DNA from: a bacterium 210820-DFI.6.37
Lineage (GTDB): Bacteria > Bacillota > Clostridia > Peptostreptococcales > Anaerovoracaceae
Direction: 5' to 3'
Assembly: GCA_020558355.1 (NCBI GenBank)
Contig: JAJCKG010000021.1
Span: forward strand, 1 to 39,191
Length of the DNA: 39,191 nucleotides
The notes beneath the pieces are model-generated. The model had not been told where the DNA came from, made no database searches, and worked only from the letters and a program-made list of their open reading frames with translations. Positions 15,804 through 23,478 of this stretch are shown here, piece after piece. The position numbers and the translations under genes are program-made. The stretch's first letter is position 1, and each line of letters starts with the position of its first letter.

Positions 15804-16934
15804 TTAAAGCGCGTCTGTAATAAGCTCCGCAACCAGAGCCGCTCCCTGCTTCAGGTCTTTCAGTGTCGTGTATTCCTCTACAGAATGGACCTGATACATA
15901 CCGCAGGAAAGGACAATTCCCCGAATGCCGCGCGTTACAAAGGTATTGTTATCGCTTCCTCCAAAGGTGCTCCGGATTGTTCCCAAAATACCCAGCCGTT
16001 TGCAGGCCCGGTAAAACCGCTGTACAACAGGCTCCGCCTCATCAATTTTGTAAGCTTTGGCCACTACATTAGTATCCAGCCTGAACGCCGCGCCGGCGGA
16101 TTCGGTTATTTCTTTCAGCAGCCAGCGAAAGTCCTCAATACACGCCACAGCTCTCTGATGATCGTAGCTTCGAACTTCTCCCTGACAGACACAGGCTTCC
16201 GGTACAATATTGGTTGCTGTGCCGCCGGAAATCAGCCCTACATTAAAGGTGGTGTCATCATAAAGATGTCCCTGATGGATCCGGCTGATGGCGTGGCTCA
16301 TGAGCTGGATCGCGTGGATTCCCCGTTCCGGTTCAAATCCGGCGTGAGCCGCTCTTCCGGTTATCTCCGCTTCAAAAGAAATCATCGAAGGGGCCTGAAC
16401 GGCCGCTTTTCCTACCGCTCCGCTCATATCAAGAACATACCCCTGTGAAGAGCGGATCCGGCTGAAATCAAAGACACTGCTTCCTTTCACATAAACTTCT
16501 TCGGCAATGGAAAACAGGATTTCAATGTCTCTGTGGGGAAGTCCCGCTTCGCGGACGCCGCGGATTCCTTCAAGAATTTCTGTGATTCCGTTGAGATCAT
16601 CAGCCCCCAGCACAGTATCTCCCTGACTTGTTATGGTTCCATCCTGGAGAAAAACCGCTTTTTTCCCGACTCCCGGTTTCACCGTGTCCATATGGGCGGA
16701 TAGCAGCAAAGGTTCGCCGGGAAGCTCTCCCTTTAGAAAGCCGTACAAATTTCCCGCTGTGCCGCCGTACCTTTCTCCGGCATGGTCTTCTTCCACTTCA
16801 AAACCCAGAGCGGTCAATGCTTCTGTCAGCTGGTCAGCTATGGCCCGTTCCGAAAAGCTCTCTGAATCCAGGGCGCAGAGCCGGGAAAATTCACGGCCGA
16901 TTCGTTTTTCGTTGATCCGATATTTCTTTTCCAT
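15804..16934 (-). CDS. M20 family metallopeptidase, PepT-like (376 aa)
   Basis: A dizinc exopeptidase. Metal and catalytic residues can be read in LLSAHMDTVKPG (first His and Asp), LGADDLNG (bridging Asp), SIAEEVYVKGS (Glu pair) and the late HSVEEYT (His ligand). The dimerisation domain is inserted in the middle (about 185-290: EAEITGRAAHAGFEPERGI and VGLISGGTATNIVPEA). It matches the M20 group annotated as PepT-like, acting on small peptides in the cytoplasm; exact substrate unknown. The gene starts 2 bases after the HD gene stop and ends at a strong terminator, so it is the second gene of a two-gene operon. Confidence 0.92.
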   Translation of the reverse strand: MEKKYRINEKRIGREFSRLCALDSESFSERAIADQLTEALTALGFEVEEDHAGERYGGTAGNLYGFLKGELPGEPLLLSAHMDTVKPGVGKKAVFLQDGTITSQGDTVLGADDLNGITEILEGIRGVREAGLPHRDIEILFSIAEEVYVKGSSVFDFSRIRSSQGYVLDMSGAVGKAAVQAPSMISFEAEITGRAAHAGFEPERGIHAIQLMSHAISRIHQGHLYDDTTFNVGLISGGTATNIVPEACVCQGEVRSYDHQRAVACIEDFRWLLKEITESAGAAFRLDTNVVAKAYKIDEAEPVVQRFYRACKRLGILGTIRSTFGGSDNNTFVTRGIRGIVLSCGMYQVHSVEEYTTLKDLKQGAALVAELITDAL

Positions 16935-16936
16935 CG

Positions 16937-17524
16937 TTACTGCTCTTGCTTGAGCGCCTCCTGGACCTGAGCCTCACAGGAACGCATCGCGTAGATGGTC
17001 TTCTGGATCAGGTCAGACAGCTCCCATCCCAGCATATCCGCTCCCTTTTCAATGACTTCCCGGGAACAGCCCGCCGCAAAATTGGCGCTCTTGTACTTCT
17101 TTTTTACAGATTTGACTTCCATGTCCTGTACGCTTTTGGAGGGCCGCATAAGGGCTGCGGCTCCAATAAGCCCAGTCAGCTCGTCTACCGCGTAAAGCAC
17201 CTTTTCCATTTGATGCTCCGGCTTCACGTCTACCGTCAGATCGTATCCATGGCTGCACACCGCGTGTATTATGTCTTCTCCCACGCCCGCGGCTCTTAAA
17301 AGTTCCGGGGCCTTGATACAGTGCTGCTCCGGATAAAGTTCAAAATCGATATCGTGGAGAAGCCCTACGATCCCCCAGAATTCTTCATCTTCACTGTAAC
17401 CCAGTTCCTTCGCGTACCACTTCATCGTTCCTTCTACCGTCAAAGCGTGCTGGATATGAAAGGTATCCTTGTTATATTGCTTTAAAAGAGTAAAAGCGTC
17501 TTCCCTTGAAATGTGTTCTTTCAT
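16937..17524 (-). CDS. HD domain hydrolase (195 aa)
   Basis: An all-alpha HD-superfamily protein. The first His lies in DTFHIQHALTVEG, the HD pair in VGLLHDIDFELYPEQHC and further ligands in HAVCSHGYD. A late segment, YAVDELTGLIGAAALMRPSKSV, is typical of a clostridial HDIG subfamily with a hydrolase or phosphatase prediction. The substrate is unknown. The protein has no membrane segment. The ATG at 17524 is preceded by AAGGAG at about 10 bases and a full-consensus sigma-A promoter. Its partner gene is the M20 peptidase, but a functional link is not evident. Confidence 0.88.
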   Translation of the reverse strand: MKEHISREDAFTLLKQYNKDTFHIQHALTVEGTMKWYAKELGYSEDEEFWGIVGLLHDIDFELYPEQHCIKAPELLRAAGVGEDIIHAVCSHGYDLTVDVKPEHQMEKVLYAVDELTGLIGAAALMRPSKSVQDMEVKSVKKKYKSANFAAGCSREVIEKGADMLGWELSDLIQKTIYAMRSCEAQVQEALKQEQ

Positions 17525-17567
17525 TGTTCCAGTTCTCCTTTCCCTGCTTGTCTATAGGATTTATAGG

Positions 17568-17596
17568 ATTATAGCATGTTTCCTTTTATCTGTCAA
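17568..17596 (-). promoter_or_regulatory. Full-consensus sigma-A promoter of the HD-M20 operon
   Basis: Minus strand TTGACA (17591-17596), exactly 17 bases, then TATAAT (17568-17573). Both hexamers are perfect. It begins right behind the obgE stop codon. Confidence 0.92.
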
Positions 17597-17612
17597 ACAC
17601 CTGCTTCTCTTT

Positions 17613-18905
17613 TTAGAACTCGTCATAGTATTCAAATTCGTAGTCGATAACCCGTATAATATCGCCTTCTTCAAGTCCCATTTCCTTCAGTTTTTCTATG
17701 GCGCCGCTTTTCTCAATGTATTTATAAAGATAGCGCATGGAGCCGGAATCGTTGAAATTTGTGGAATTAAAGATTTTTTCCAGTTGTTTTCCCGTAAGGA
17801 CATAGGCTTCGTTATCTCTGGAAGCGTACACCTCTCTGTAATTTGGATCCTCATCGTCTTTTTCAAAGTCAAAGGTTTCGATATATTCTTCTTCCGGCGG
17901 CTCCAGAGCCAGCTGATCAAGCCGGGCCGCCGCTTCCGCCAGAACTTCTTTTACTCCGATGTTGATGGGAGCGGACATTGGAAATACTTTATATCCCTTA
18001 TCCTCCACATACGCTTTAAACCGCCTGTACTCCGGCCCTTCCTCATCGATCATGTCGATTTTGTTTGCCGCGACAATCTGGGGCTTTTTCATGAGCCGCG
18101 GATCATAGTTTTCCAGCTCTTTATTGATCTTGTCAAAATCCTCTATAGGATCTCTGCCTTCACTTCCGGAAACGTCTACTACATGGATCAGTACTTTGGT
18201 TCTTTCAATATGTTTCAGGAAACGAAAGCCGAGACCCGCTCCCTGATGCGCCCCCTCGATGATCCCCGCGATATCCGCCATAACAAAGCTGTTATCATAA
18301 ATCTGGACGACGCCCAGATTTGGGTCTATCGTGGTAAAGTGATAATTCGCGATTTTAGGCTTTGCGCTGGTAGCTACGGAAAGCAGTGTGGATTTTCCTA
18401 CGTTAGGAAATCCTACCAGCCCTACGTCAGCAATCAGCTTCATTTCCAGGATCACGCTCCGCTCCTTGGCAAAGCCTCCCGCTTCGGCAAAATTAGGCGC
18501 CTGGCGCACCGAATTTTTATAATGAACATTTCCCTTGCCGCCTTTGCCGCCTTTGGCTGCGACAAAGGAATCGCCATCCTCTACCAGATCCTTCATAACC
18601 AGTCCGGATTCTTCATCGATCACCACAGTTCCCGGCGGAACTTTGATAATCAGATCCTGACCGGCTCTTCCGAACCGCTGTTTTTTCATGCCGTTCTGGC
18701 CGTTTTCCGCCTCATATTTTCGTTTATAGCGGAAATCCATCAGGGTACGAAGACTGCTGTCGGCCATGAAGATCACATCTCCGCCTTTGCCGCCGTCTCC
18801 GCCGTCCGGCCCGCCTTCCGGCACAAACGGCTCTCTGCGGAAGGATACGGCTCCGTCTCCGCCTTTGCCCGACCGGATCATGATTTTGGCTCTATCTACA
18901 AACAT
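17613..18905 (-). CDS. obgE: Obg family GTPase, ribosome assembly (430 aa)
   Basis: Three domains can be read. The glycine-rich Obg fold is at 1-158 (RSGKGGDGAVSFRREPFVP and GGDGGKGGDV). The GTPase domain has P-loop GFPNVGKST (165-173), switch region DIAGIIEGAHQGAGLG and NKID specificity motif. The C-terminal OCT domain (about 353-430) holds YRVYASRDN-like YREVYASRDNEAYVLTG and ends in FEYYDEF. Obg binds the large ribosomal subunit and couples GTP and ppGpp levels to ribosome maturation and, in Bacillus, to sporulation onset. It follows rplU and rpmA as in most bacteria, but an intrinsic terminator lies between rpmA and obgE, so its expression may be reduced relative to the ribosomal proteins. 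Confidence 0.98.
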   Translation of the reverse strand: MFVDRAKIMIRSGKGGDGAVSFRREPFVPEGGPDGGDGGKGGDVIFMADSSLRTLMDFRYKRKYEAENGQNGMKKQRFGRAGQDLIIKVPPGTVVIDEESGLVMKDLVEDGDSFVAAKGGKGGKGNVHYKNSVRQAPNFAEAGGFAKERSVILEMKLIADVGLVGFPNVGKSTLLSVATSAKPKIANYHFTTIDPNLGVVQIYDNSFVMADIAGIIEGAHQGAGLGFRFLKHIERTKVLIHVVDVSGSEGRDPIEDFDKINKELENYDPRLMKKPQIVAANKIDMIDEEGPEYRRFKAYVEDKGYKVFPMSAPINIGVKEVLAEAAARLDQLALEPPEEEYIETFDFEKDDEDPNYREVYASRDNEAYVLTGKQLEKIFNSTNFNDSGSMRYLYKYIEKSGAIEKLKEMGLEEGDIIRVIDYEFEYYDEF

Positions 18906-18939
18906 GGTAAGCCTCCTGTTTTTTCTTTAGTATTCTCAA

Positions 18940-18975
18940 AAATCGAAAAAGAAAGCCCCTATATAAATAGGGGCT
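18940..18975 (-). terminator. Terminator/attenuator between rpmA and obgE
   Basis: A perfect 9-bp stem (AGCCCCTAT with ATAGGGGCT) with a 4-base loop is followed on the minus strand by TTTCTTTTT. It lies 12 bases after the rpmA stop. No promoter is evident before obgE, so partial read-through is likely. Confidence 0.85.
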
Positions 18976-18986
18976 CGTTAACGCTC

Positions 18987-19247
18987 TTACGCTTCTCTTG
19001 GATATACGCTTACTTGCTTTCTTTTTTTGTCATATCTTTCGAACTTTACAGCTCCATCGATTTTCGCAAATAATGTATCATCTCCGCCGATACCTACATT
19101 GTTGCCAGGATGGAACTTAGTTCCTCTCTGTCTAACCAGGATGCTGCCGGCGCTTACGATCTGACCATCTCCGCGTTTTACGCCTAATCGTTTCGATTCA
19201 CTGTCCCGACCGTTTTTCGAGCTTCCTACACCTTTTTTACTTGCCAT
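18987..19247 (-). CDS. rpmA: 50S ribosomal protein L27 (86 aa), without the cleavable extension
   Basis: The sequence [20 protein letters not shown] through [20 protein letters not shown] and [15 protein letters not shown] is bacterial L27, a component of the large subunit whose N-terminal tail reaches the peptidyl-transferase centre. Many Firmicutes make L27 with an extra N-terminal peptide (LxLxFFASKKG type) that is cut off by the Prp protease encoded between rplU and rpmA. Here the reading frame starts directly at MASKKG and no prp gene lies in the 37-base gap to rplU. The ribosome binding site is AAGGAGGTG. Second gene of the rplU operon. Confidence 0.98.
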   Translation of the reverse strand: MASKKGVGSSKNGRDSESKRLGVKRGDGQIVSAGSILVRQRGTKFHPGNNVGIGGDDTLFAKIDGAVKFERYDKKRKQVSVYPREA

Positions 19248-19284
19248 GTAAAGACACCTCCTTACTGTATCAATCTATCTGGAA

Positions 19285-19800
19285 TTACTTTAACGCTGCT
19301 TCGATTGCTTCAAGAATAACTGGCTTTGTTGCCTTTTCATCGATTTCGATGCTGTTTTCTTTCGCGAATTCAATGAGCTCAGCCTTCTTCATGGATTTTA
19401 AAGACGGCTTTTTAGCGGGTTCTGCTGTATCAGCAGGTTCTGCAGGGACTTCTGCCTTTGGCGCCGCTTTCTTTGCTGGCGCTGTGCCGTCAGCTGAAAT
19501 TCCAGTGATTTCAACCAGAGTATATGGCTGTCTGTGGCCCTGCTTTTTTCTGTAATCTTTCTTTGCTTTGTACTTGAAGATGATGACCTTCTTGCCTTTG
19601 CCTGTTTCGATTACATCTCCGAATACCGCAGCTCCGTCAACATAAGGCGCTCCCACCTTGGCTTCGGCGCCATCTCCCAGTACCAGTACCTTGTCGAATT
19701 TTACCTGTTCACCATCGGCAGCCTTGATTTTTTCAATTCTTACCTGGTCGCCTTCTGTAACACGGTACTGTTTTCCGCCTGTTTCAATAATTGCGTACAT
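19285..19800 (-). CDS. rplU: 50S ribosomal protein L21 with C-terminal SAP/HeH-like extension (171 aa)
   Basis: Residues 1-103 are a normal L21 ([18 protein letters not shown], then [20 protein letters not shown]), a 23S rRNA-binding protein of the large subunit. Residues 104-135 are an Ala/Pro/Lys/Glu-rich linker, and 136-171 form a small helical domain, [18 protein letters not shown] then [12 protein letters not shown]. Its helix-extended turn-helix pattern resembles SAP, HeH or Rho-N nucleic-acid-binding motifs. L21 is normally about 103 residues, so the extension is unusual. The extension ends in a normal stop and the reading is open throughout, so it is not a frameshift artefact. The ATG at 19800 follows GAGGAGG; the longer reading to 19821 would start upstream of that site. 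Confidence 0.95.
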   Translation of the reverse strand: MYAIIETGGKQYRVTEGDQVRIEKIKAADGEQVKFDKVLVLGDGAEAKVGAPYVDGAAVFGDVIETGKGKKVIIFKYKAKKDYRKKQGHRQPYTLVEITGISADGTAPAKKAAPKAEVPAEPADTAEPAKKPSLKSMKKAELIEFAKENSIEIDEKATKPVILEAIEAALK

Positions 19801-19807
19801 GTTTTTT

Positions 19808-19896
19808 CTATTCCTCCTCAATCCAGTCTCGCCAGTGTGGGGAAGCAGGCTGTATTGCTGCTTTTGAAAATTGCCCCAGTTTGTGCGGCTTACAGA
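19808..19896 (-). ncRNA. Putative L21 leader RNA
   Basis: The 5' untranslated region of rplU holds CCGCACAAACUGGGG and downstream CCCCACACUGG. GGGG can pair with CCCC around an inner AAGCAG/CUGCUU hairpin. Position and the CCGCACAAAC-GGGG feature are as I remember for the Firmicute L21 leader family, through which L21 is thought to control its own operon. The match was not tested with a covariance model. Confidence 0.55.
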
Positions 19897-19901
19897 TATT
19901 T

Positions 19902-19930
19902 ATGATATCACAACCCGCCAGGCTTGTCAA
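19902..19930 (-). promoter_or_regulatory. rplU-rpmA-obgE promoter
   Basis: Minus strand TTGACA (19925-19930), 17 bases, TATCAT (19902-19907), about 100 bases upstream of rplU, which leaves room for the leader RNA. Confidence 0.85.
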
Positions 19931-19970
19931 AGGGTTTTGGGGTGAAATTTCAAAATGACCGCTGTCATGG

Positions 19971-22900
19971 TTATAGCAGCTCCAGCAGGTCCTCCTGGCT
20001 CATATCCGACAGGGACATGGTCTCATCTGTAATGATCTGCTGGGACAGCATTGCTTTTTCCCGCTGCAGCTTCTGAATTTTTTCTTCGATGGTATTCTGG
20101 GCAATCAGCTTGTACACGGTCACATTCTTTTCCTGGCCGATGCGGTGCGCCCGGTCTGTAGCCTGGTTCTGGGCCGCCAGATTCCACCACGGGTCGAAAT
20201 GGATCACAATGGAGGCCGCTGTCAGATTCAGTCCGGTGCCGCCGGCTTTTAAGGAAATCAGGAAAACAGGAACCTGGTCCTGATTAAATTCTTTTACCAG
20301 CCACGCCCTTTGTTCTTTTGATGTTGCTCCTGTAAGCGTGTGGCTTTGGATGCCTTCCGCGGAAAGCCTCTTTTCTATAATGTCCAGCATGGAAGTAAAC
20401 TGGGAAAACAGCAGCACCTTATGGCCGCCGTCCGCGGCAGTCCGTATCAGCTCCATGCAGGTCTCCAGTTTCGCCGCTTCTCCCTGATAATCTTCGTAAA
20501 GCAGGCTCGGATCGCAGCAGAGCTGGCGCAGTCTGGTCAGTCCCGCCAGGATTTTAATTTTATCGCCCGCGTCAGAGCCTTTGATAATCCTGGTCAGCTT
20601 TTGCGCGTTGGCCTGATAAAGCTTCCTCTGCTCTCCTTCCAGCTTGGAATAGACTACAGTTTCCGTTTTTTCCGGCAGATCCTTCAGCACATCCTGCTTC
20701 AGTCTTCGCAGCAGAAAAGGCCCCACCATGCGCTGAAGCCGTTTTGCCTTCAGCTCGTCCTTCTTCTGGGCAATGGGAAGCTCATATTTTGCCCGAAACG
20801 CCCGGTAGCTTCCTAAGATTCCCGGCATGAGGAAGTCGAAGATACTCCACAGCTCGCTGAGGCGGTTTTCCATAGGTGTTCCCGTCAGGGCAAAGCGAAC
20901 CCGCGCTCGAATTTCCTTGACAGCTTTTGCCGCCTTGGTGGTATGGTTCTTGATATGCTGGGCTTCGTCCAGCGCCTGACAGTAGAACTCCCGTCCTTCA
21001 TATAACGGAAGATCCCGCTTGAGCAGATCATAGGAAGTAATCAGAAGCTGGCAGCCTTCACTCTCCTCCACCCGCTTTTTTCGCTCTGCCGCGGTTCCTG
21101 TAATGACGAGGGTTCTAAGCCGGGGAACGAATTTATTCACTTCATCCTCCCAGTTGTAGACCAGGGAAGCGGGACATACCAGCAGGCTGCTTCGGGACGG
21201 ATCCTCCTGTATTTTCGCGTAAAGAAACGTCAGCAGCTGCAGGCTTTTCCCAAGTCCCATATCATCAGCCAGGATTCCGCCAAAACCCAGGGCTTCCAGC
21301 GTCATGAGCCAGCGGTAGCCATCCTTCTGATAGCGTCTCAGGACTGACTGCAGACTGTCCGGAACAGGAAAATCGCTGTCTTCCACAGACTTGATGCCGC
21401 GAACCAGCTCTTTATAGGCGGAGGAACGCCGGATATCCAAAGAAGCGCTTTCTTTCAGCACCTGGTCTATATAAAAGGACCGGTAACGGGGCACCTGGAC
21501 GATTCCGGTTTTCAGAGCTTTTTTCGTCAGCTCCAGTCCGTCGGTCAGCTCAGCGATAGTTTCCATAGCGCTTTCCTCCAGCATGAGGAAGCTGCCGTCC
21601 TTCAGTCTGTGGAATTTTTTCTTCATCCGGTAGGACGCGAGAAGCTCTTCCATTTCCTCATAAGGCATCTGCTCCGATGAAAATTCCAGCTCCAGCAGGC
21701 CGCCCTTCAGTTCAACGCTGACCCCTACATCCGGAACCTTTCTTACCTGAATCTGGCGCAGCCCTTCAGAAACATAGACCTGGCCGGTCAGGGAAAGCTG
21801 CTCGATGCCGGAAATCAGCAGCTGATACAGCAGATCATCCTGATCCTGGCCAAAGCAGAGAAAGTCCGGTCCCTCCTCTGGGAAATACGCTTTTGCCGCC
21901 GCGCGGGCAAGGCCTTCCGCCGCCAGATCCCGGTACAGATCCGCTGTTTTCAGTTCCTTCAAAAGGTCGTGCTTTTTCTCTCCATACAGGCTCTCCAGGC
22001 GGCATGTTACCAGTCCTTCTTCCTTGTCCAGATAGATGTTTATCACGCAGGCCTCCGGCATGAAAGGGCTCAGATCCGCTTCGGGGCGAAAATCGGTAAA
22101 CCGCGAAAGCTGTGGATAAAGACTGGTACAAAATACGCTCATATCCTCCCCCGCGATCCGCAGTTCCTGTTTCCCGCTTTTGCTGATTCCAACGCAAAAG
22201 GACTCCATGTTTTCTCGAAATTCATCGGAACACCGGTAAGCGGTATCCTGAAAAATAAGATACATTCCTTCCTGACCGCAGACCGGGGAAAATTTCGGGA
22301 TCCGCAGCTGATAGCTGTCACCTTCTGTTTTTTTCAGTGTTGTTATCAGATACGGGTCTTCCTCTCGTATCTTAAGATGTTCCGTTGGTCTTCCCGCGTC
22401 ATTTTCCATAACGCAGTCCTGGCCCTGCAGGATATCCAGCAGCCGGACCAGCTCATCGTCTGTAAGGGGCAGGGCTCTTACTTTAGGCGGCGTGTAAATA
22501 TAGGACAAACGCATACCCTGCTCACTGTCGCGCAGCGCCTTTCTCTGTCTGACGCAATCTGTAAGAAACTCCGCAAGGCGTCCTCCCGTCTGGGTAAAAG
22601 CGCTTTTTTCATGAATAAAAGACAGGAACTTGCCGTACTGGAATTTTTCCCGATTTTCCATGGCTTTGGCAAATTCATAGATATCCTTCAGCACATATTT
22701 TCTCTGGCTTCCGATCCGAAATTCCACGCTCCATTTTTCCATGAACCTTCCCAGGATAGGCTCCAGCTCGATCTGGCCGGTCAGGTCCTGCTGGAGAAAT
22801 CTCGCCTGCCGCTCCATAGAACAGTTGTAGAGAACGGTTTTCAGAGCGGGATCGGTTTCTATACACGTTAGGCTCTGGCCGCTGTCAGAATCGCCCCACA

Positions 22901-23210
22901 GGGAAGGCGCGCGCCGCATCATCCTCATGTATTCCAAAGCCACAGCAACGCCGTGCTTGCACATGTCGCCATACGTTTCGGACATCGGACAGGTACAATC
23001 ATATCCCGTAATTCGTTTCTCGTTGAAAAACACTTCTGTGCTGTATTCTGTCCCGCTGTCTCCCATAACATGGGCAGAAACACAGGTTTCATCATACCAG
23101 TCGCTTACTTCCATATCAAAGACACTTCGGCCCCGGAAAAGGCGTTTTCCCCTTGAAAAAAAACGATCATTGGTAGCCTTGCGTATCATGGTTTCGTTGA
23201 TTTCGTCCAA
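19971..23210 (-). CDS. SNF2 family DEAD/DEAH helicase with N-terminal SWIM zinc finger (1079 aa)
   Basis: The N-terminus carries a SWIM zinc finger (Cys72, Cys74, Cys84, His86 in DCTCP...MCKHG). A long middle region (about 100-600) is of the SNF2-associated bacterial type. The SNF2 ATPase core follows: P-loop DDMGLGKSLQ near 650, DEAQHIKN near 747, LTGTPMENR, and the helicase C-terminal LLFSQFTSMLDIIEKRL and ATDRAHRIGQ motifs. Such proteins translocate on double-stranded DNA and remodel protein-DNA complexes; the bacterial role is not established. The start is probably TTG at 23210 with GGAAAGAGAG upstream. The next ATG at 23189 lacks a ribosome binding site. It is a single-gene unit with its own promoter. 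Confidence 0.93.
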   Translation of the reverse strand: MDEINETMIRKATNDRFFSRGKRLFRGRSVFDMEVSDWYDETCVSAHVMGDSGTEYSTEVFFNEKRITGYDCTCPMSETYGDMCKHGVAVALEYMRMMRRAPSLWGDSDSGQSLTCIETDPALKTVLYNCSMERQARFLQQDLTGQIELEPILGRFMEKWSVEFRIGSQRKYVLKDIYEFAKAMENREKFQYGKFLSFIHEKSAFTQTGGRLAEFLTDCVRQRKALRDSEQGMRLSYIYTPPKVRALPLTDDELVRLLDILQGQDCVMENDAGRPTEHLKIREEDPYLITTLKKTEGDSYQLRIPKFSPVCGQEGMYLIFQDTAYRCSDEFRENMESFCVGISKSGKQELRIAGEDMSVFCTSLYPQLSRFTDFRPEADLSPFMPEACVINIYLDKEEGLVTCRLESLYGEKKHDLLKELKTADLYRDLAAEGLARAAAKAYFPEEGPDFLCFGQDQDDLLYQLLISGIEQLSLTGQVYVSEGLRQIQVRKVPDVGVSVELKGGLLELEFSSEQMPYEEMEELLASYRMKKKFHRLKDGSFLMLEESAMETIAELTDGLELTKKALKTGIVQVPRYRSFYIDQVLKESASLDIRRSSAYKELVRGIKSVEDSDFPVPDSLQSVLRRYQKDGYRWLMTLEALGFGGILADDMGLGKSLQLLTFLYAKIQEDPSRSSLLVCPASLVYNWEDEVNKFVPRLRTLVITGTAAERKKRVEESEGCQLLITSYDLLKRDLPLYEGREFYCQALDEAQHIKNHTTKAAKAVKEIRARVRFALTGTPMENRLSELWSIFDFLMPGILGSYRAFRAKYELPIAQKKDELKAKRLQRMVGPFLLRRLKQDVLKDLPEKTETVVYSKLEGEQRKLYQANAQKLTRIIKGSDAGDKIKILAGLTRLRQLCCDPSLLYEDYQGEAAKLETCMELIRTAADGGHKVLLFSQFTSMLDIIEKRLSAEGIQSHTLTGATSKEQRAWLVKEFNQDQVPVFLISLKAGGTGLNLTAASIVIHFDPWWNLAAQNQATDRAHRIGQEKNVTVYKLIAQNTIEEKIQKLQREKAMLSQQIITDETMSLSDMSQEDLLELL

Positions 23211-23256
23211 TTTTTTTCTCTCTTTCCGCAGTTCTCCGTTCTACAGCTTCCCTTTT

Positions 23257-23285
23257 AGTATATGGGATTTGGGAAGAGAAAGCAA
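23257..23285 (-). promoter_or_regulatory. SNF2 helicase gene promoter
   Basis: Minus strand TTGCTT (23280-23285), 17 bases, TATACT (23257-23262), 47 bases upstream of the TTG start. Confidence 0.65.
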
Positions 23286-23302
23286 GGAGCCGGCAGGATA
23301 GA

Positions 23303-23378
23303 ACAAAGTCGGCTTCGCCGATTTATGTTCAGCGGCAGACTTTGTTGATATTCCGGAAATATCGAAAACGATATTTCC
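23303..23378. repeat. Cluster of inverted repeats in the longest intergenic region
   Basis: Three separate pairings are visible. AAGTCGGC with GCCGATTT closes a TTC loop (23306-23324, one wobble). ACAAAGTC (23303-23310) pairs with GACTTTGT (23338-23345). GGAAATATCG (23355-23364) pairs perfectly with CGATATTTCC (23369-23378) around AAAA. None has a T-run on either strand, so they are not simple terminators. No gene is seen in 23211-23478. Confidence 0.6.
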
Positions 23379-23385
23379 TACATAA

Positions 23386-23431
23386 TAAAAATGGTCACCC
23401 TTTACGTTGTTTTCCGCTAAATGGTGACCAT
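23386..23431 (-). terminator. Terminator of the CAP-protein surface operon
   Basis: ATGGTCACC (23391-23399) pairs with GGTGACCAT (23423-23431), and the stem extends by TTTA/TAAA after one mismatch. On the minus strand it is followed by TTTTTATT. It lies 47 bases after the stop of the CAP gene. Confidence 0.75.
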
Positions 23432-23478
23432 TCAAATCTCTCATTCGAATTTTGGCGACCGAATCTAATTCCGGCCGG

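Noticed and set aside
17469..19073. Plus-strand open frame of 534 codons opposite obgE
   Set aside because: It is the antisense shadow of obgE, which has full family motifs. The plus-strand frame has no ribosome binding site and its translation looks like no protein family.
21969..22871. Plus-strand open frame of 300 codons opposite the SNF2 gene
   Set aside because: Lies within the well-supported helicase gene and has no promoter or ribosome binding site.
23187..23189. ATG at 23189 as start of the SNF2 gene
   Set aside because: No Shine-Dalgarno sequence precedes it, while the TTG at 23210 has GGAAAGAGAG at good distance.
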